The notes below the pieces were generated by a model. The model was not told the origin of the DNA. It did no database searches and worked only from the letters and a program-made list of their open reading frames with translations. 64,000 bases of DNA, from positions 1-64,000 of the forward strand of contig CANQWM010000006.1 of the NCBI GenBank assembly GCA_947627535.1, read 5' to 3'. Source of the stretch: an uncultured Acetatifactor sp. Its GTDB lineage: Bacteria; Bacillota; Clostridia; Lachnospirales; Lachnospiraceae. Positions within the stretch are counted from its first letter, which is position 1; each line of letters begins with the position of its first letter. Of this stretch, positions 9,112 to 17,936 are shown one piece after another. A program made the translations under genes and the position numbers.

Positions 9112-10203
9112 TCAGACAGACCCTTGGGGCATACTGCTCATGATGTACCGGTTGTCCAGAGTTTTCATAATGTCAACCACATAGATATCCCTGTTCTCCA
9201 GAGCGGCCAGGTCCAGGATGGAGTTATCTGAGAAGGTAAGCACTCTCGGCCTTAAGATATCTCCCGGATTTTCTCCCACCACCAGGGCCTTTTCGCCCGT
9301 GTTCAGCTCCACGCTGACCCCGGGGAACAGAGTATTGACACAGCGGACCAGAGCGGCCACCACCTCCCGGTCATACACATCCGGATGGTCATAAAATTCC
9401 TGCAGCGCCTTGACCTCAGATTCCGCATTTCCCTGCAGATTGACGGCAGTGATCTCATCATAACGGTTTGCCACCAGCAGGATCTTTGCCTTCAGGGACA
9501 TCTTCATCTTCGACTTAAACTCGCCTGAGGCGTCGAACTCCTGCTGGGCCAGCAGCGCCTGGTTGCAGATCCGTTTCAGATTCAGTCCTGCCGCGGAAAG
9601 ATTTTCCAGCACATCCAGACCGGCAAGCTGTGCCCGGTAAACCCGATCCTGCCGTTCCTGTGCTTCCCCGCTCCGGTCAAACAGGACCTCCTTCGGGATC
9701 CTCAGCTTGCCGATATCATGCAGCACGGCGGCCTGCACGGTCTGAAGCTGTTCGTCTACCATGACGTTCATGGCGTGTGTGATCATGGCGCAGAAGATTG
9801 CGGTGTTCAGGGAATGCCTGCAGACAAAGTCATCCTGTCCTCTGAGATTTTGATAGAAACTGATCTTGTTTTCCAGATGTCCGTAATTTTTCAGGATCGT
9901 GGCCACAATGCTGTCCAGACGGCTCTTATGTCCTGTCTCGAGAATCTTTTCCAGCTCATCCTGAATAGAAAAGACCGTTGTGATCTGAAACCGTTCAAAC
10001 TCCAGATCCTCCTCCGACATGGGCGGAAGGGGTTCCGCCGGATCCAGAATATACACCCCGAGCAGTCCGAAATTTTTTACGCTTTCTATGGTCAGCGGCG
10101 TCAGCCGGGAATCCCTCTCGAAAAGCAGTACACCGTTTTTGTTGTAAATGGGCCTTGCCAGACGCATCCCCGTTTTCAGATCAGCCGTTTCCACAAATTT
10201 CAT
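9112..10203 (-). CDS. Degenerate HD-GYP-type HD domain protein
   Basis: A 363-aa cytoplasmic protein. The N-terminal about 90 residues (MKFVETADLKTGMRLARPIY) resemble the extension found before HD-GYP domains. The HD core keeps HSLNTA and the metal-binding HDIGK, but where c-di-GMP phosphodiesterases have HHE...GYP this protein reads QQEFDASGEF, so the GYP and second histidine pair are missing. The C-terminal about 80 residues follow FPGVSVELNTGEKALVV, typical of HD-GYP tails. Classical c-di-GMP hydrolysis is therefore doubtful, and a binding or regulatory role is possible. GGAGG precedes the chosen ATG. Confidence 0.85.
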   Translation of the reverse strand: MKFVETADLKTGMRLARPIYNKNGVLLFERDSRLTPLTIESVKNFGLLGVYILDPAEPLPPMSEEDLEFERFQITTVFSIQDELEKILETGHKSRLDSIVATILKNYGHLENKISFYQNLRGQDDFVCRHSLNTAIFCAMITHAMNVMVDEQLQTVQAAVLHDIGKLRIPKEVLFDRSGEAQERQDRVYRAQLAGLDVLENLSAAGLNLKRICNQALLAQQEFDASGEFKSKMKMSLKAKILLVANRYDEITAVNLQGNAESEVKALQEFYDHPDVYDREVVAALVRCVNTLFPGVSVELNTGEKALVVGENPGDILRPRVLTFSDNSILDLAALENRDIYVVDIMKTLDNRYIMSSMPQGSV

Positions 10204-10241
10204 GCTTGCCTTTTTCCTCCGTACATCTTCCCACATCCTTT

Positions 10242-10270
10242 ATTATATACGTACCATTGGAAAAACACAA
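10242..10270 (-). promoter_or_regulatory. Promoter of the HD-domain gene
   Basis: On the minus strand TTGTGT, a 17-base spacer and a consensus TATAAT lie about 40 bases before the HD-domain start. The -35 overlaps the AT-rich hairpin that follows sigK. Confidence 0.6.
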
Positions 10271-10291
10271 TTAAAAATTAGTGTTTTTCAG
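10256..10291 (-). terminator. Possible AT-rich terminator after sigK
   Basis: Arms GAAAAACAC and GTGTTTTTC flank an AT-only loop just after the sigK stop. Stability is modest, and the right arm doubles as part of the next promoter. Two copies of TCAGACAAAT lie next to it, one overlapping the sigK stop. Confidence 0.4.
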
Positions 10292-10307
10292 ACAAATTTA
10301 ATGTTTA

Positions 10308-10937
10308 TCAGACAAATCTGTCCCTGAGCTTCTGCAGGGCCTTTTTTTCGATGCGGGAAACATAGCTGCGGGAGATTCCGAGTTTCGCGCCGATCTGGCT
10401 CTGTGTGGCCTCCGGCGCGCCGTTGAGGCCGTACCGCAGGACCAGGATCTCCTTCTCCCTTTCGGTCAGCGTCTCGTCCAAAAGCAGAAACAGCTTTCGG
10501 ATATTGCCGGACAGTTCCATGCTCTCAATAATATCGGGCTGCTGCTGTTCGATCACGTCAACCAGGTGAATCTCGTTTCCCTCCTTATCCTGACCAATGG
10601 GTTCAAACAGAGACACTTCCCGGGAGGTTTTCTTTTTGCCCCGCAACAGCATCAGAAGCTCATTGTCGATGCACCGGCAGGCATAAGTGGCAAGTCTCCC
10701 TTTTTTGTCGTCGAAGGTATCTATGGCCTTGATCAGGCCAATACAGCCGATGGAGATCAAATCCTCCATATCCTCTTCCGCATTCTGATATTTTTTTGCT
10801 ATATGCGCCACCAGCCGCAGGTTGCGTTCGATCAGAATCTCCTTTGCCCGTCTGGCTTCCGCAGGGGTTCCCTCCCGCAGCAGACGGCATTGCTCGGCTT
10901 CTTCCGCTGAGGTCAGCGGTTTCAGGAATGTCTTCAA
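10308..10937 (-). CDS. sigK: Late mother-cell sporulation sigma factor SigK
   Basis: A 209-aa sigma-70 family factor. It starts FLKPLTSAEE, like the mature end of SigK, and carries region 2 motifs NLRLVAHIAKKYQ and DLISIGCIGLIKAID, the SigK-like PIGQDKEGNEIHLVDV, and a region 4 helix-turn-helix QSQIGAKLGISRSYVSRIEK. The start is TTG preceded by GGAGG. At most a few residues precede the conserved part, so the long pro-sequence of Bacillus SigK is absent, as known for some clostridia. The gene is uninterrupted: no skin-type recombinase element lies in it. SigE is the main alternative, but the sequence fits SigK better. Confidence 0.9.
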   Translation of the reverse strand: MKTFLKPLTSAEEAEQCRLLREGTPAEARRAKEILIERNLRLVAHIAKKYQNAEEDMEDLISIGCIGLIKAIDTFDDKKGRLATYACRCIDNELLMLLRGKKKTSREVSLFEPIGQDKEGNEIHLVDVIEQQQPDIIESMELSGNIRKLFLLLDETLTEREKEILVLRYGLNGAPEATQSQIGAKLGISRSYVSRIEKKALQKLRDRFV

Positions 10938-11008
10938 AGCTCCCTCCGGGGATTGCTCTCAACAATAGTCTATGAGCTTTTTTTCTCCCCGGTGCCTGTC
11001 ACCGCGGC

Positions 11009-11038
11009 AAAAGCGGCGTCCTCTTTCGCTGTCCGCCG
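11009..11038 (-). terminator. Possible terminator after hemW
   Basis: Minus-strand arms GCGGCG and CGCCGC with a 15-base loop are followed by TTTT, just downstream of the hemW stop. The T tract is short, so this is tentative. Confidence 0.35.
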
Positions 11039-11048
11039 CCTGCGCCGC

Positions 11049-12230
11049 TTAAAACAGAAACCCCTGCATCACATAATTGCTCACATCAAGCCCCCGGGAG
11101 GTCAGGGCAAGCCGCTCTTCCCTTCCCCCTGTGCCGTCGGGACGATGGGTCCGGTACAAAAGCTTCATGGCAAGGTATTTTTCGATCACCTCTTTATAGA
11201 CATCCTCCATCCTCTGTCCAAAGCAGCGCTGAAACTCTTCTCCGCTTACGCCCTCCGTCAGCCGCAGGCCAAGGAACATGAACTCTTCCATCTGCTCCTG
11301 CCTTGAGAGGGCCTGTACCTCCCCGCGGCATCCCAGGGGGTCTTCCAGATAACGCTCCAGATCCTCTCCGTTTTTAAAACGCACATTCTCTATCAGGGAA
11401 GACGCCCCCAGACCGAGGCCGAGGTACTCTCTCCGTTTCCAGTAGCCGCAGTTGTGCCGGCAGGCATACCCCGCCCGGGCATAATTTGAAATCTCATACC
11501 GTTTATATCCCGCGCGCTCCAGAATCCGCCCTGTCTCATGATACATGGCACGGTCCGTCTCCTCGTCGGGAAGCATACTCTTCCCCTGCGCCGCCAGTTC
11601 CTCCTCCCGCCGAAAAAGCGGCGTCCCTTCCTCCAGGATCAGGCTGTAGGCGGAGATATGCTCCGGCGGCGGATCCAGCCCAAGCACCTTCTCCAGCGTC
11701 CTGCGGCAGTCTGAAAGGCTCTGCCCCGGCAGCGCGCTCATCACATCCACATTCACATTGGAAAACCCCGCTTCTCTGGCCTTTGCATAACACTCCAAAA
11801 ACTGTTCCCAGGTATGGATCCTGCCCAGAGCCTCCAGCAGCCTGTCCTCCGCGGACTGAAGCCCGATGCTGATACGGTTTATCCCCGCCCTCCGAAACCG
11901 GGCCAGCTTTTCACCGTCCACGGTTCCCGGGTTGACCTCTATGGTAAGCTCCGCCTCCCCGGAAAGCCGGTAGCTGCGCCGTACCTCATCCAACAGCTCC
12001 TCCACCTGGTCCGTGTCCGCCAGGGAAGGCGTCCCGCCGCCTATAAAAACGGAGGTGACCCCGCAGTCCCGGTACGCCTCCGCCCGTTCCTTCGTCTCCC
12101 GGACCAGTGCCTCCATGTACCGTCTTCTCACCGCCGGATGCGCAGGAGCGGACAAAAAATCGCAGTACAGGCATTTCCGAACACAAAAGGGAATATGAAA
12201 ATACAATTCCAGTTCTCTATTTTCTGTCAT
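11049..12230 (-). CDS. hemW: Radical SAM haem chaperone-like HemW
   Basis: A 393-aa member of the HemN/HemW radical SAM family. The cluster motif [10 protein letters not shown] and the SAM-binding stretch FIGGGTPS are near the N terminus; the HemW C-terminal domain follows ([14 protein letters not shown]). HemW was long annotated as an oxygen-independent coproporphyrinogen oxidase, but characterised members act as haem chaperones. Its start overlaps the lepA stop by 14 bases, and lepA-hemW is a conserved Firmicutes gene pair, supporting a shared transcript. Confidence 0.93.
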   Translation of the reverse strand: MTENRELELYFHIPFCVRKCLYCDFLSAPAHPAVRRRYMEALVRETKERAEAYRDCGVTSVFIGGGTPSLADTDQVEELLDEVRRSYRLSGEAELTIEVNPGTVDGEKLARFRRAGINRISIGLQSAEDRLLEALGRIHTWEQFLECYAKAREAGFSNVNVDVMSALPGQSLSDCRRTLEKVLGLDPPPEHISAYSLILEEGTPLFRREEELAAQGKSMLPDEETDRAMYHETGRILERAGYKRYEISNYARAGYACRHNCGYWKRREYLGLGLGASSLIENVRFKNGEDLERYLEDPLGCRGEVQALSRQEQMEEFMFLGLRLTEGVSGEEFQRCFGQRMEDVYKEVIEKYLAMKLLYRTHRPDGTGGREERLALTSRGLDVSNYVMQGFLF

Positions 12231-14031
12231 CCAGCTTCAACACGCTCATAAAGGCTTTCTGGGGAATCTCCACGCTGCCGATCTGGCGCATACGCTTCTT
12301 TCCCTCCTTCTGTTTCTCCAGCAGCTTCTTTTTCCGGGTAATATCTCCGCCGTAGCACTTGGCAAGAACGTCCTTGCGCATGGCCTTCACCGTTTCTCTG
12401 GCAATGATCTTTCCTCCCACCGCCGCCTGGATGGGAATCTCAAAAAGATGTCTCGGGATCTCATCCTTCAGCTTTTCACACATCTTCCTCCCCCGCTCAT
12501 AGGCGGAGTCGGCGTGGACGATGAAGGACAGGGCATCCACCTCCTCCCGGTTGATCAGGATATCAAGCTTCACCAGCTTCGCGGGCTCATAGCCCTTGAT
12601 GTCATAGTCAAAGGAGGCATACCCCCTGGACCGGGATTTCAGGGCGTCAAAGAAATCATATATGATCTCGTTCAGCGGAAGTTCATATCTCAGAAGCGCC
12701 CTGGTCCCTTCCATATATTCCATTCCCAGATACCTTCCCCTCCGTTCCTGACACAGCTCCATGATGGAACCCACATATTCGCTGGTCACCATGATCTCGG
12801 CGCTCACGATGGGCTCCTCCATGTGTTCGATGACAGAAGGGTCCGGCAGATTGGAGGGATTGGTCAGCTCTATCATCTCCCCGTCGGTCTTATAAACCCT
12901 GTACACCACACCGGGGGCCGTTGTCACCAGATCCAGATTGTACTCCCGCTCCAGCCGTTCCTGAACGATCTCGAGGTGGAGCAGCCCCAGAAATCCGCAT
13001 CGGAAGCCGAATCCCAACGCAACAGAGGTCTCCGGCTCATAGTACAGGGAAGCGTCATTCAGCTTCAGTTTCTCCAGCGCGTCCCGCAGATCCGGATACC
13101 TTGCCCCGTCCGCGGGATACATGCCGCAGTAGACCATGGACTGCACCTTCTTATAACCGGGCAGCGGTTCTGCGCAGGGGTTGTCCGCATCCGTCACCGT
13201 ATCGCCGACGGCGGTATCCTTCACGTTTTTGATGGAAGCCGTAATATAACCCACCATCCCCGCGGACAGCTCCTCACAGGGGATGAACTGCCCCGCGCCG
13301 AAATACCCTACCTCCACCACTTCCTCTTTCGCTCCGGTAGCCATCATGCGGATCACGGTTCCCTTTTTTACAGTGCCTTCCATGATCCTGCAGAAAATGA
13401 TGACACCCTTATAGGAATCATAGATACAGTCGAAGATCAGGGCCTTAAGGGGATTGGAGGGATCCCCCTTGGGCGCCGGGATCTTCGCCACGATCTGTTC
13501 CAGCACCTCTTCAATGCCGATCCCGTTCTTGGCGGAGATCAGCGGAGCGTCCTGGGCCTCGATCCCGATCACATCCTCGATCTCCTCGATGACACGTTTG
13601 GGATCGGCGCTGGGAAGATCAATCTTATTGATGACAGGGAACACATCCAGGTTGTGGTCCAGCGCAAGGTATACGTTCGCCAGTGTCTGGGCCTCGATTC
13701 CCTGGGCGGCATCCACCACCAGGATCGCGCCGTCGCAGGCCGCCAGAGAGCGGCTCACCTCATAATTAAAATCCACATGGCCAGGCGTATCAATCAGGTT
13801 AAAAATATATTCTTCTCCGTTCCTTGCCTTATAGACCGTTCTGACTGCCTGCGCCTTGATGGTGATTCCCCTCTCCCGCTCCAGCTCCATATTGTCCAGC
13901 ACCTGATCCTGCATCTCCCTGCTGGTAAGCAGGCCGGTCATCTCAATGATGCGGTCCGCCAGCGTGGATTTGCCGTGATCGATATGGGCGACAATACAAA
14001 AGTTACGGATCCTGCTCTGATCTGCTGCCAT
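12217..14031 (-). CDS. lepA: Elongation factor 4 (LepA)
   Basis: A 604-aa translational GTPase that acts on ribosomes during elongation or initiation. G motifs are clear: [22 protein letters not shown] and [10 protein letters not shown]. The LepA-specific C-terminal domain ends [14 protein letters not shown] precedes the chosen ATG ([10 protein letters not shown]). An extended -10 promoter lies about 80 bases upstream, and hemW overlaps its 3' end. Confidence 0.97.
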   Translation of the reverse strand: MAADQSRIRNFCIVAHIDHGKSTLADRIIEMTGLLTSREMQDQVLDNMELERERGITIKAQAVRTVYKARNGEEYIFNLIDTPGHVDFNYEVSRSLAACDGAILVVDAAQGIEAQTLANVYLALDHNLDVFPVINKIDLPSADPKRVIEEIEDVIGIEAQDAPLISAKNGIGIEEVLEQIVAKIPAPKGDPSNPLKALIFDCIYDSYKGVIIFCRIMEGTVKKGTVIRMMATGAKEEVVEVGYFGAGQFIPCEELSAGMVGYITASIKNVKDTAVGDTVTDADNPCAEPLPGYKKVQSMVYCGMYPADGARYPDLRDALEKLKLNDASLYYEPETSVALGFGFRCGFLGLLHLEIVQERLEREYNLDLVTTAPGVVYRVYKTDGEMIELTNPSNLPDPSVIEHMEEPIVSAEIMVTSEYVGSIMELCQERRGRYLGMEYMEGTRALLRYELPLNEIIYDFFDALKSRSRGYASFDYDIKGYEPAKLVKLDILINREEVDALSFIVHADSAYERGRKMCEKLKDEIPRHLFEIPIQAAVGGKIIARETVKAMRKDVLAKCYGGDITRKKKLLEKQKEGKKRMRQIGSVEIPQKAFMSVLKLDDRK

Positions 14032-14112
14032 TGAAAACTCCTCATTTCCCGCAGAACAGCCGGACTTTATCTTCCGAAAGCCGCTCTGCGCGCACTGATA
14101 CACAATACGGTT

Positions 14113-14141
14113 ATTGTATCAGAATTTTTCCGGATTGTCCA
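14113..14141 (-). promoter_or_regulatory. Promoter of lepA-hemW
   Basis: Minus-strand TGGACA, 17 bases, then TACAAT with a TGA extension (extended -10), lying between the spoIIP stop and the lepA start. This suggests lepA-hemW has its own vegetative promoter apart from the sporulation genes upstream. Confidence 0.6.
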
Positions 14142-14173
14142 GACACACAGGAAACGGCGTCTGACTGTGGCGC

Positions 14174-15496
14174 CTACTCTCCCGACAAAACCATATCCAG
14201 AATATGCGCCAGCGGGTCGCAGGCATTCATGGCTTCTTCCAGCGTGTTGTTCTGCGCCCCCAGTTCTATCAGCAGCGTTCTCGGTCTCAGGTGCATGTTA
14301 TAGCGGTAACCCTTGAGATAGATCTTGCGGGTCAGGCCGGGATAATATTCCGCCGCCTTCAGCTGCATCTGAAAGGAAAAGGCCAGATTATCGGCCAGGT
14401 TTTCATTATAGAGATAGGAAATGTCCCCCGTTGTTTTTGTCCGGCTGAGACCGTTAAAAAACATAAATCTTGCAGTGGGCCTTCCGTCCAGATCCGTGAC
14501 CAGTCTGGTCTGTTCCGGCATCTGATCCCTGTGGAGATCGATAACCACCTGAATGGAAGGATTCTCCGCAAGGACACGCTCCACTCCCGGCAGGGCGTTT
14601 GCATATGCGTCGTCTCTTCCGTCAATATCATATTCCCCGGTGTGATGGAGCACCCGGTAGCCGTATGTATTTTCCAATATCTGCGCCAGATGCTCCCCCA
14701 CCGCCTGGATGTTGGTGGCATCATCCCCGGGGACAGAATCCGCGAACCCTTCCTGAGAATGAGTATGGTAAATCAGAATCTGGGGGCCCTCCCCGTCTTT
14801 TGCTATCGACATGTCCCTGCCCGTCAGGCTGTCCACATTCAGCTGATCGCTGCCGGCCATGGTATTGGCATCGACAGTGTAAAACTCCTTTACCAGTGTT
14901 TCATAATTTTCCAGCCTGGAAAGATCCACCTGTGCCTGTCTGTTATGAGGGACAAATCCGTCTGTCCACTCCCCGGCCGCTGCAGGATCCGTTATCATCG
15001 CGGCCTCATTTTCCGCCTTCAGAAGCTCCTGGAGACTGCTCTCCGCGCCCTCCTCCGCTTCCGCGTCCGGCACCTCCTGGGGCATCGGAAGGACGGAGGG
15101 TGCAGCTTTCTCCTGTCCGTTTTCTTCCTCCCTCTCCGCCATCAGCGTTTCCTCCATACCGGCGCTGTCAGGTCCTGTGCCACGCTCCTGCGCAAGATAG
15201 CCGTAAAAGGGCAGCAGGCTGTCGATCTGCTCCTGCAGGATCCAGGAGGTCTTGTGATCCGGCTCCAGCGCGTATAAAAGACCTGGCATGTATGTTCCGT
15301 ACAGCGCTTTTTCCGCCGTTTCGGCCAGCTCCCCGAGCATGGCTTTGCCGAAAGGGCCGGATTCCTTCGCGTGTTCCTCTTCCCGTTCTGCCGCACCCGC
15401 CGTAACCGTCTGAAAACTAAGCATCAGAAAAACGGCGGCGGCAAGCTTTACCAACGGAACCAGGCGGCTTTTGCCTTCTCTACCTACGGTGAACAC
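14174..15496 (-). CDS. spoIIP: Stage II sporulation protein P
   Basis: SpoIIP is the forespore-membrane peptidoglycan amidase/endopeptidase that works with SpoIID and SpoIIM during engulfment. The 440-aa protein has an N-terminal membrane anchor (LAAAVFLMLSFQTVTAG), an acidic Glu-rich linker and the C-terminal Amidase_3-like domain with IYHTHSQE, IDLHRDQ, LAFSFQMQLKA and LLIELGAQNN. The likely start is GTG, because no ATG in frame fits. A nine-codon ATG reading frame with a better-placed AAAAGGAG overlaps this start in another frame. It lies directly downstream of gpr, the same order as in Bacillus. Confidence 0.95.
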   Translation of the reverse strand: MFTVGREGKSRLVPLVKLAAAVFLMLSFQTVTAGAAEREEEHAKESGPFGKAMLGELAETAEKALYGTYMPGLLYALEPDHKTSWILQEQIDSLLPFYGYLAQERGTGPDSAGMEETLMAEREEENGQEKAAPSVLPMPQEVPDAEAEEGAESSLQELLKAENEAAMITDPAAAGEWTDGFVPHNRQAQVDLSRLENYETLVKEFYTVDANTMAGSDQLNVDSLTGRDMSIAKDGEGPQILIYHTHSQEGFADSVPGDDATNIQAVGEHLAQILENTYGYRVLHHTGEYDIDGRDDAYANALPGVERVLAENPSIQVVIDLHRDQMPEQTRLVTDLDGRPTARFMFFNGLSRTKTTGDISYLYNENLADNLAFSFQMQLKAAEYYPGLTRKIYLKGYRYNMHLRPRTLLIELGAQNNTLEEAMNACDPLAHILDMVLSGE

Positions 15497-15549
15497 TTCC
15501 CTTCCCGATACATCGGTTGCAGACTCCTTTTAATATATGTCCGTCCGCC

Positions 15550-16479
15550 TCATTCCATTCGCGTCATTCCCATTTCCATCGCGATGTTGATTCCCTCGGA
15601 AACCGTGTAGCTTACACGTTTTATCACCGCGTCGATATCTTTTCCCGTCATGTACATGTTGTTCAGCTCCGGAAAATTTGTCTGCTGCCTGCTCACAAGC
15701 TTCACCGCGTCCACTTCCTTTTCCTCTTCCAGGAGTTTTTCCATGGCGTCGGCCACGATGGTTGCCGCGTCCACCACTGTCGGAATGCCGATGGCGATCA
15801 CAGGCACGCCAAGGCTCTCCTTCGTCAGAGCGTTCCTGTGGTTACCTACGCCGGACCCCGGCTGTATGCCGGTATTCGTGATCTGAATGGTACGGTTCAG
15901 GCGCCGGATGCTGCGGGCAGCCAGCGCGTCAATCACGATCAATACATCCGGGTCGGTCTCACGGACCACGCCCTTTACAATCTCCGCCGTCTCCATGCCC
16001 GTTTTTGCCATGACCCCGGGCTCCAGCGCACTGACCAGATTCATCTTCTCACAGTTATAGGCGGCTTTCCCGTATTCCCTGACGATATGACGTGTGATCA
16101 ATAAATTGTCCACAGCCTGCGGCCCCAGCGAATCCGCCGTCACCTCCCGGTTTCCCAGCCCTACCACCAGGACGGACTGCTCTTCTTCGGAACCCGGCAG
16201 CAGATTCAGAAGCTCTCTCGCCAGGCACTCCGATATTTCCCTGTGATAATCTTCATCCGGCTCCACCATGGCAGGCGCCTCCATCGTCACATAAATCCCT
16301 ACCGGTTTTCCCATCGCCTTTGCTGCGTTCCTGGTATCGATCATGACCTTTGTGACCCGGACATCCTCCTCGTCCTTATAATACTCTTCTACCCTGACGC
16401 CCCGAAGTTCGCCGTCCGCTTCCCCGATGCTCTCTCTGGCTTCCAGCGCCAGATCGGTCCTCACCTGAAAATTTCCCAT
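15550..16479 (-). CDS. gpr: Germination protease GPR
   Basis: GPR degrades the small acid-soluble spore proteins during germination and is made as a zymogen in the forespore. The 309-aa protein opens with the conserved FQVRTDLALEARE, and contains VVGLGNREVTADSLGPQ, ALEPGVMAKTGMETAE and DVLIVIDALAARS, hallmarks of the A25 family. The ATG was preferred over the adjoining GTG; GAGG lies eight bases upstream. The order rpsT, gpr, spoIIP, lepA, hemW matches the Bacillus/Clostridium chromosome, but rpsT is divergently transcribed here. Confidence 0.96.
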   Translation of the reverse strand: MGNFQVRTDLALEARESIGEADGELRGVRVEEYYKDEEDVRVTKVMIDTRNAAKAMGKPVGIYVTMEAPAMVEPDEDYHREISECLARELLNLLPGSEEEQSVLVVGLGNREVTADSLGPQAVDNLLITRHIVREYGKAAYNCEKMNLVSALEPGVMAKTGMETAEIVKGVVRETDPDVLIVIDALAARSIRRLNRTIQITNTGIQPGSGVGNHRNALTKESLGVPVIAIGIPTVVDAATIVADAMEKLLEEEKEVDAVKLVSRQQTNFPELNNMYMTGKDIDAVIKRVSYTVSEGINIAMEMGMTRME

Positions 16480-16549
16480 CACTGTTTTCCTCGCAAGGTT
16501 GACTGGTTGCTCTACAAAACAGTTTTCTCAAAAAATGATGGATTATGTA

Positions 16550-16578
16550 TTGACAAATATTCAAATATTTTATAAACT
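16550..16578 (+). promoter_or_regulatory. Promoter of rpsT
   Basis: TTGACA is followed 17 bases later by TAAACT (or 15 bases later by TATAAA). It leaves a leader of roughly 85 bases before rpsT, long enough for autoregulation by S20, although no known motif was recognised. Confidence 0.6.
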
Positions 16579-16670
16579 ACAATGGTATGTTTGCCTCGGT
16601 TCCCCGTGTCTGACTGAGGCGGACCAGGCGTAACTCAATTCAGTTTATACAAGATGGAGGTGTACAAAAC

Positions 16671-16934
16671 TTGGCTAATATCAAATCCGCAAAGAAGAGG
16701 ATCTTAGTAAACCGCACAAAGGCTGACAGAAATAAAGCCATCAGGTCCGGCGTGAAGACCGCAATCAAAAAGGTCTACGCCGCTATCGAGTCCGGAGATA
16801 AGGCTGCCGCAAACGCACAGCTTGTATCCGCTACCAAGACGATCGAGATGGCCTGCAGCAAGGGCGTTTACCATAAGAACAACGCGGCCCGCAAGGTTTC
16901 CCGCATCAGCAGGGCAGTAAACCAGATGGCTTAA
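16671..16934 (+). CDS. rpsT: 30S ribosomal protein S20
   Basis: An 87-aa, very basic protein with the S20 pattern ANIKSAKKRI, NKAIRSGVKTAIKKV and KNNAARKVSRISR. It binds 16S rRNA early in 30S assembly. Translation starts at TTG with GGAGG 10 bases upstream; non-ATG starts are common for S20. It is the only plus-strand gene in this part of the window, and is followed by a strong bidirectional terminator. Confidence 0.97.
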   Translation: MANIKSAKKRILVNRTKADRNKAIRSGVKTAIKKVYAAIESGDKAAANAQLVSATKTIEMACSKGVYHKNNAARKVSRISRAVNQMA

Positions 16935-16951
16935 TTTTGAAACATAAAACG

Positions 16952-16993
16952 CAGAAAAAGAGCGCCTATCCCTCTACATAGGCGCTCTTTTTG
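16952..16993. terminator. Bidirectional terminator between rpsT and the TPM gene
   Basis: Arms AAAAAGAGCGCCTA and TAGGCGCTCTTTTT give a long perfect stem with U tracts on both strands, serving the convergent genes on either side. Confidence 0.9.
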
Positions 16994-17004
16994 TATGCCG
17001 ATGT

Positions 17005-17910
17005 TCAATGCCTGTGGCTTGTGCCGCCGTGGCTGGCTCCGCTGCTGCTGCGGTGACTGCCGCCTCCGCTGGAACCGCCTCTGCTGGAACCACCGCCGCT
17101 GTCCCTCTGAATATGCCGGCTGGACACGTGCTTATGCAGGAACGCATCCGTCTGGCCATTTATCACAGGCTTTCCGTCTGTTATATAAGCCTTTGGGGAA
17201 ACAGCGTATTTTTCGGAATTCTGGCTTTGACAGCTGGACGCGAAAACCACAGCGATCAATACAGGCACAACGACTACGATGAACCAGGGTATCGGCGTCC
17301 TGCCAAGCTGCCTCTCCGCCTCTTTTATAAATTCGGAATAGGCCCGGCAGGGATCAGCTGCATAATAATTGTCCACCTGATACAAGATCTCGTCCAGCCG
17401 GTCGATGTCTGCAAGCTTTTTCATCGCCTTCCCGCTGGTACTCAGATGCTCGCCGTTCTGTCCGGGATACCAGTTGTGGAGCAGAAGGATACCGTCCCCT
17501 TCATAGCTCCGGTTATAGCCGTACCCATTCCGGTCCCAGAAATCATCCGCAAGCGCCTGCATGTTATCCTCCCAGCGCGTATACGGAAGCTCATACTCCT
17601 TCATCACCCTGCTTCCCAAAACGTCGGCGCCCTCCACAGACTCCCGGAACGTTACGATCACAATATCCATCCTAAGACGTTTCTGCGCTTTTTCAATCTG
17701 GTTCCTCAGCTTTTCTTCCTCTCCGTCGGTCAGCACGTCGGCATAATCGTAAACCCGCTCCGCCGGCGCTCCTTCGTTCCCCCGGGGCCTGACATTTCTG
17801 GACACAGCCAGACCGATCCCGACCGCCGCAAACAGACCTGCCGCCACGAACCACACCCGGAAAAATCTTATGTACTGTCTCAGTGCTTCTCTTTTCAACT
17901 CCTTATCCAT
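17005..17910 (-). CDS. TPM domain membrane protein
   Basis: A 301-aa protein with an N-terminal membrane helix (FFRVWFVAAGLFAAVGIGLA), a TPM domain (VYDYADVLTDGEEEKL, QIEKAQKRLRMDIVIVTF), a second membrane helix (WFIVVVVPVLIAVVFA) and a Ser/Gly/His-rich C-terminal tail. TPM domains occur in photosystem II repair proteins and in bacterial YgcG-like membrane proteins, and some have phosphatase activity; the function here is unknown. It follows the zinc-ribbon gene on the same strand, and a third membrane-protein gene lies further upstream, so the three may form an operon. Confidence 0.85.
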   Translation of the reverse strand: MDKELKREALRQYIRFFRVWFVAAGLFAAVGIGLAVSRNVRPRGNEGAPAERVYDYADVLTDGEEEKLRNQIEKAQKRLRMDIVIVTFRESVEGADVLGSRVMKEYELPYTRWEDNMQALADDFWDRNGYGYNRSYEGDGILLLHNWYPGQNGEHLSTSGKAMKKLADIDRLDEILYQVDNYYAADPCRAYSEFIKEAERQLGRTPIPWFIVVVVPVLIAVVFASSCQSQNSEKYAVSPKAYITDGKPVINGQTDAFLHKHVSSRHIQRDSGGGSSRGGSSGGGSHRSSSGASHGGTSHRH

Positions 17911-17936
17911 ATCTCCTCTTTCCTGTCACAGCTGCT

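Noticed and set aside
10308..10937. Possible skin-type element interrupting sigK
   Set aside because: The sigK frame is continuous and no recombinase gene is near.
12448..14034. Long open frame on the plus strand opposite lepA
   Set aside because: Shadow of lepA caused by codon bias; the lepA reading has all GTPase motifs.
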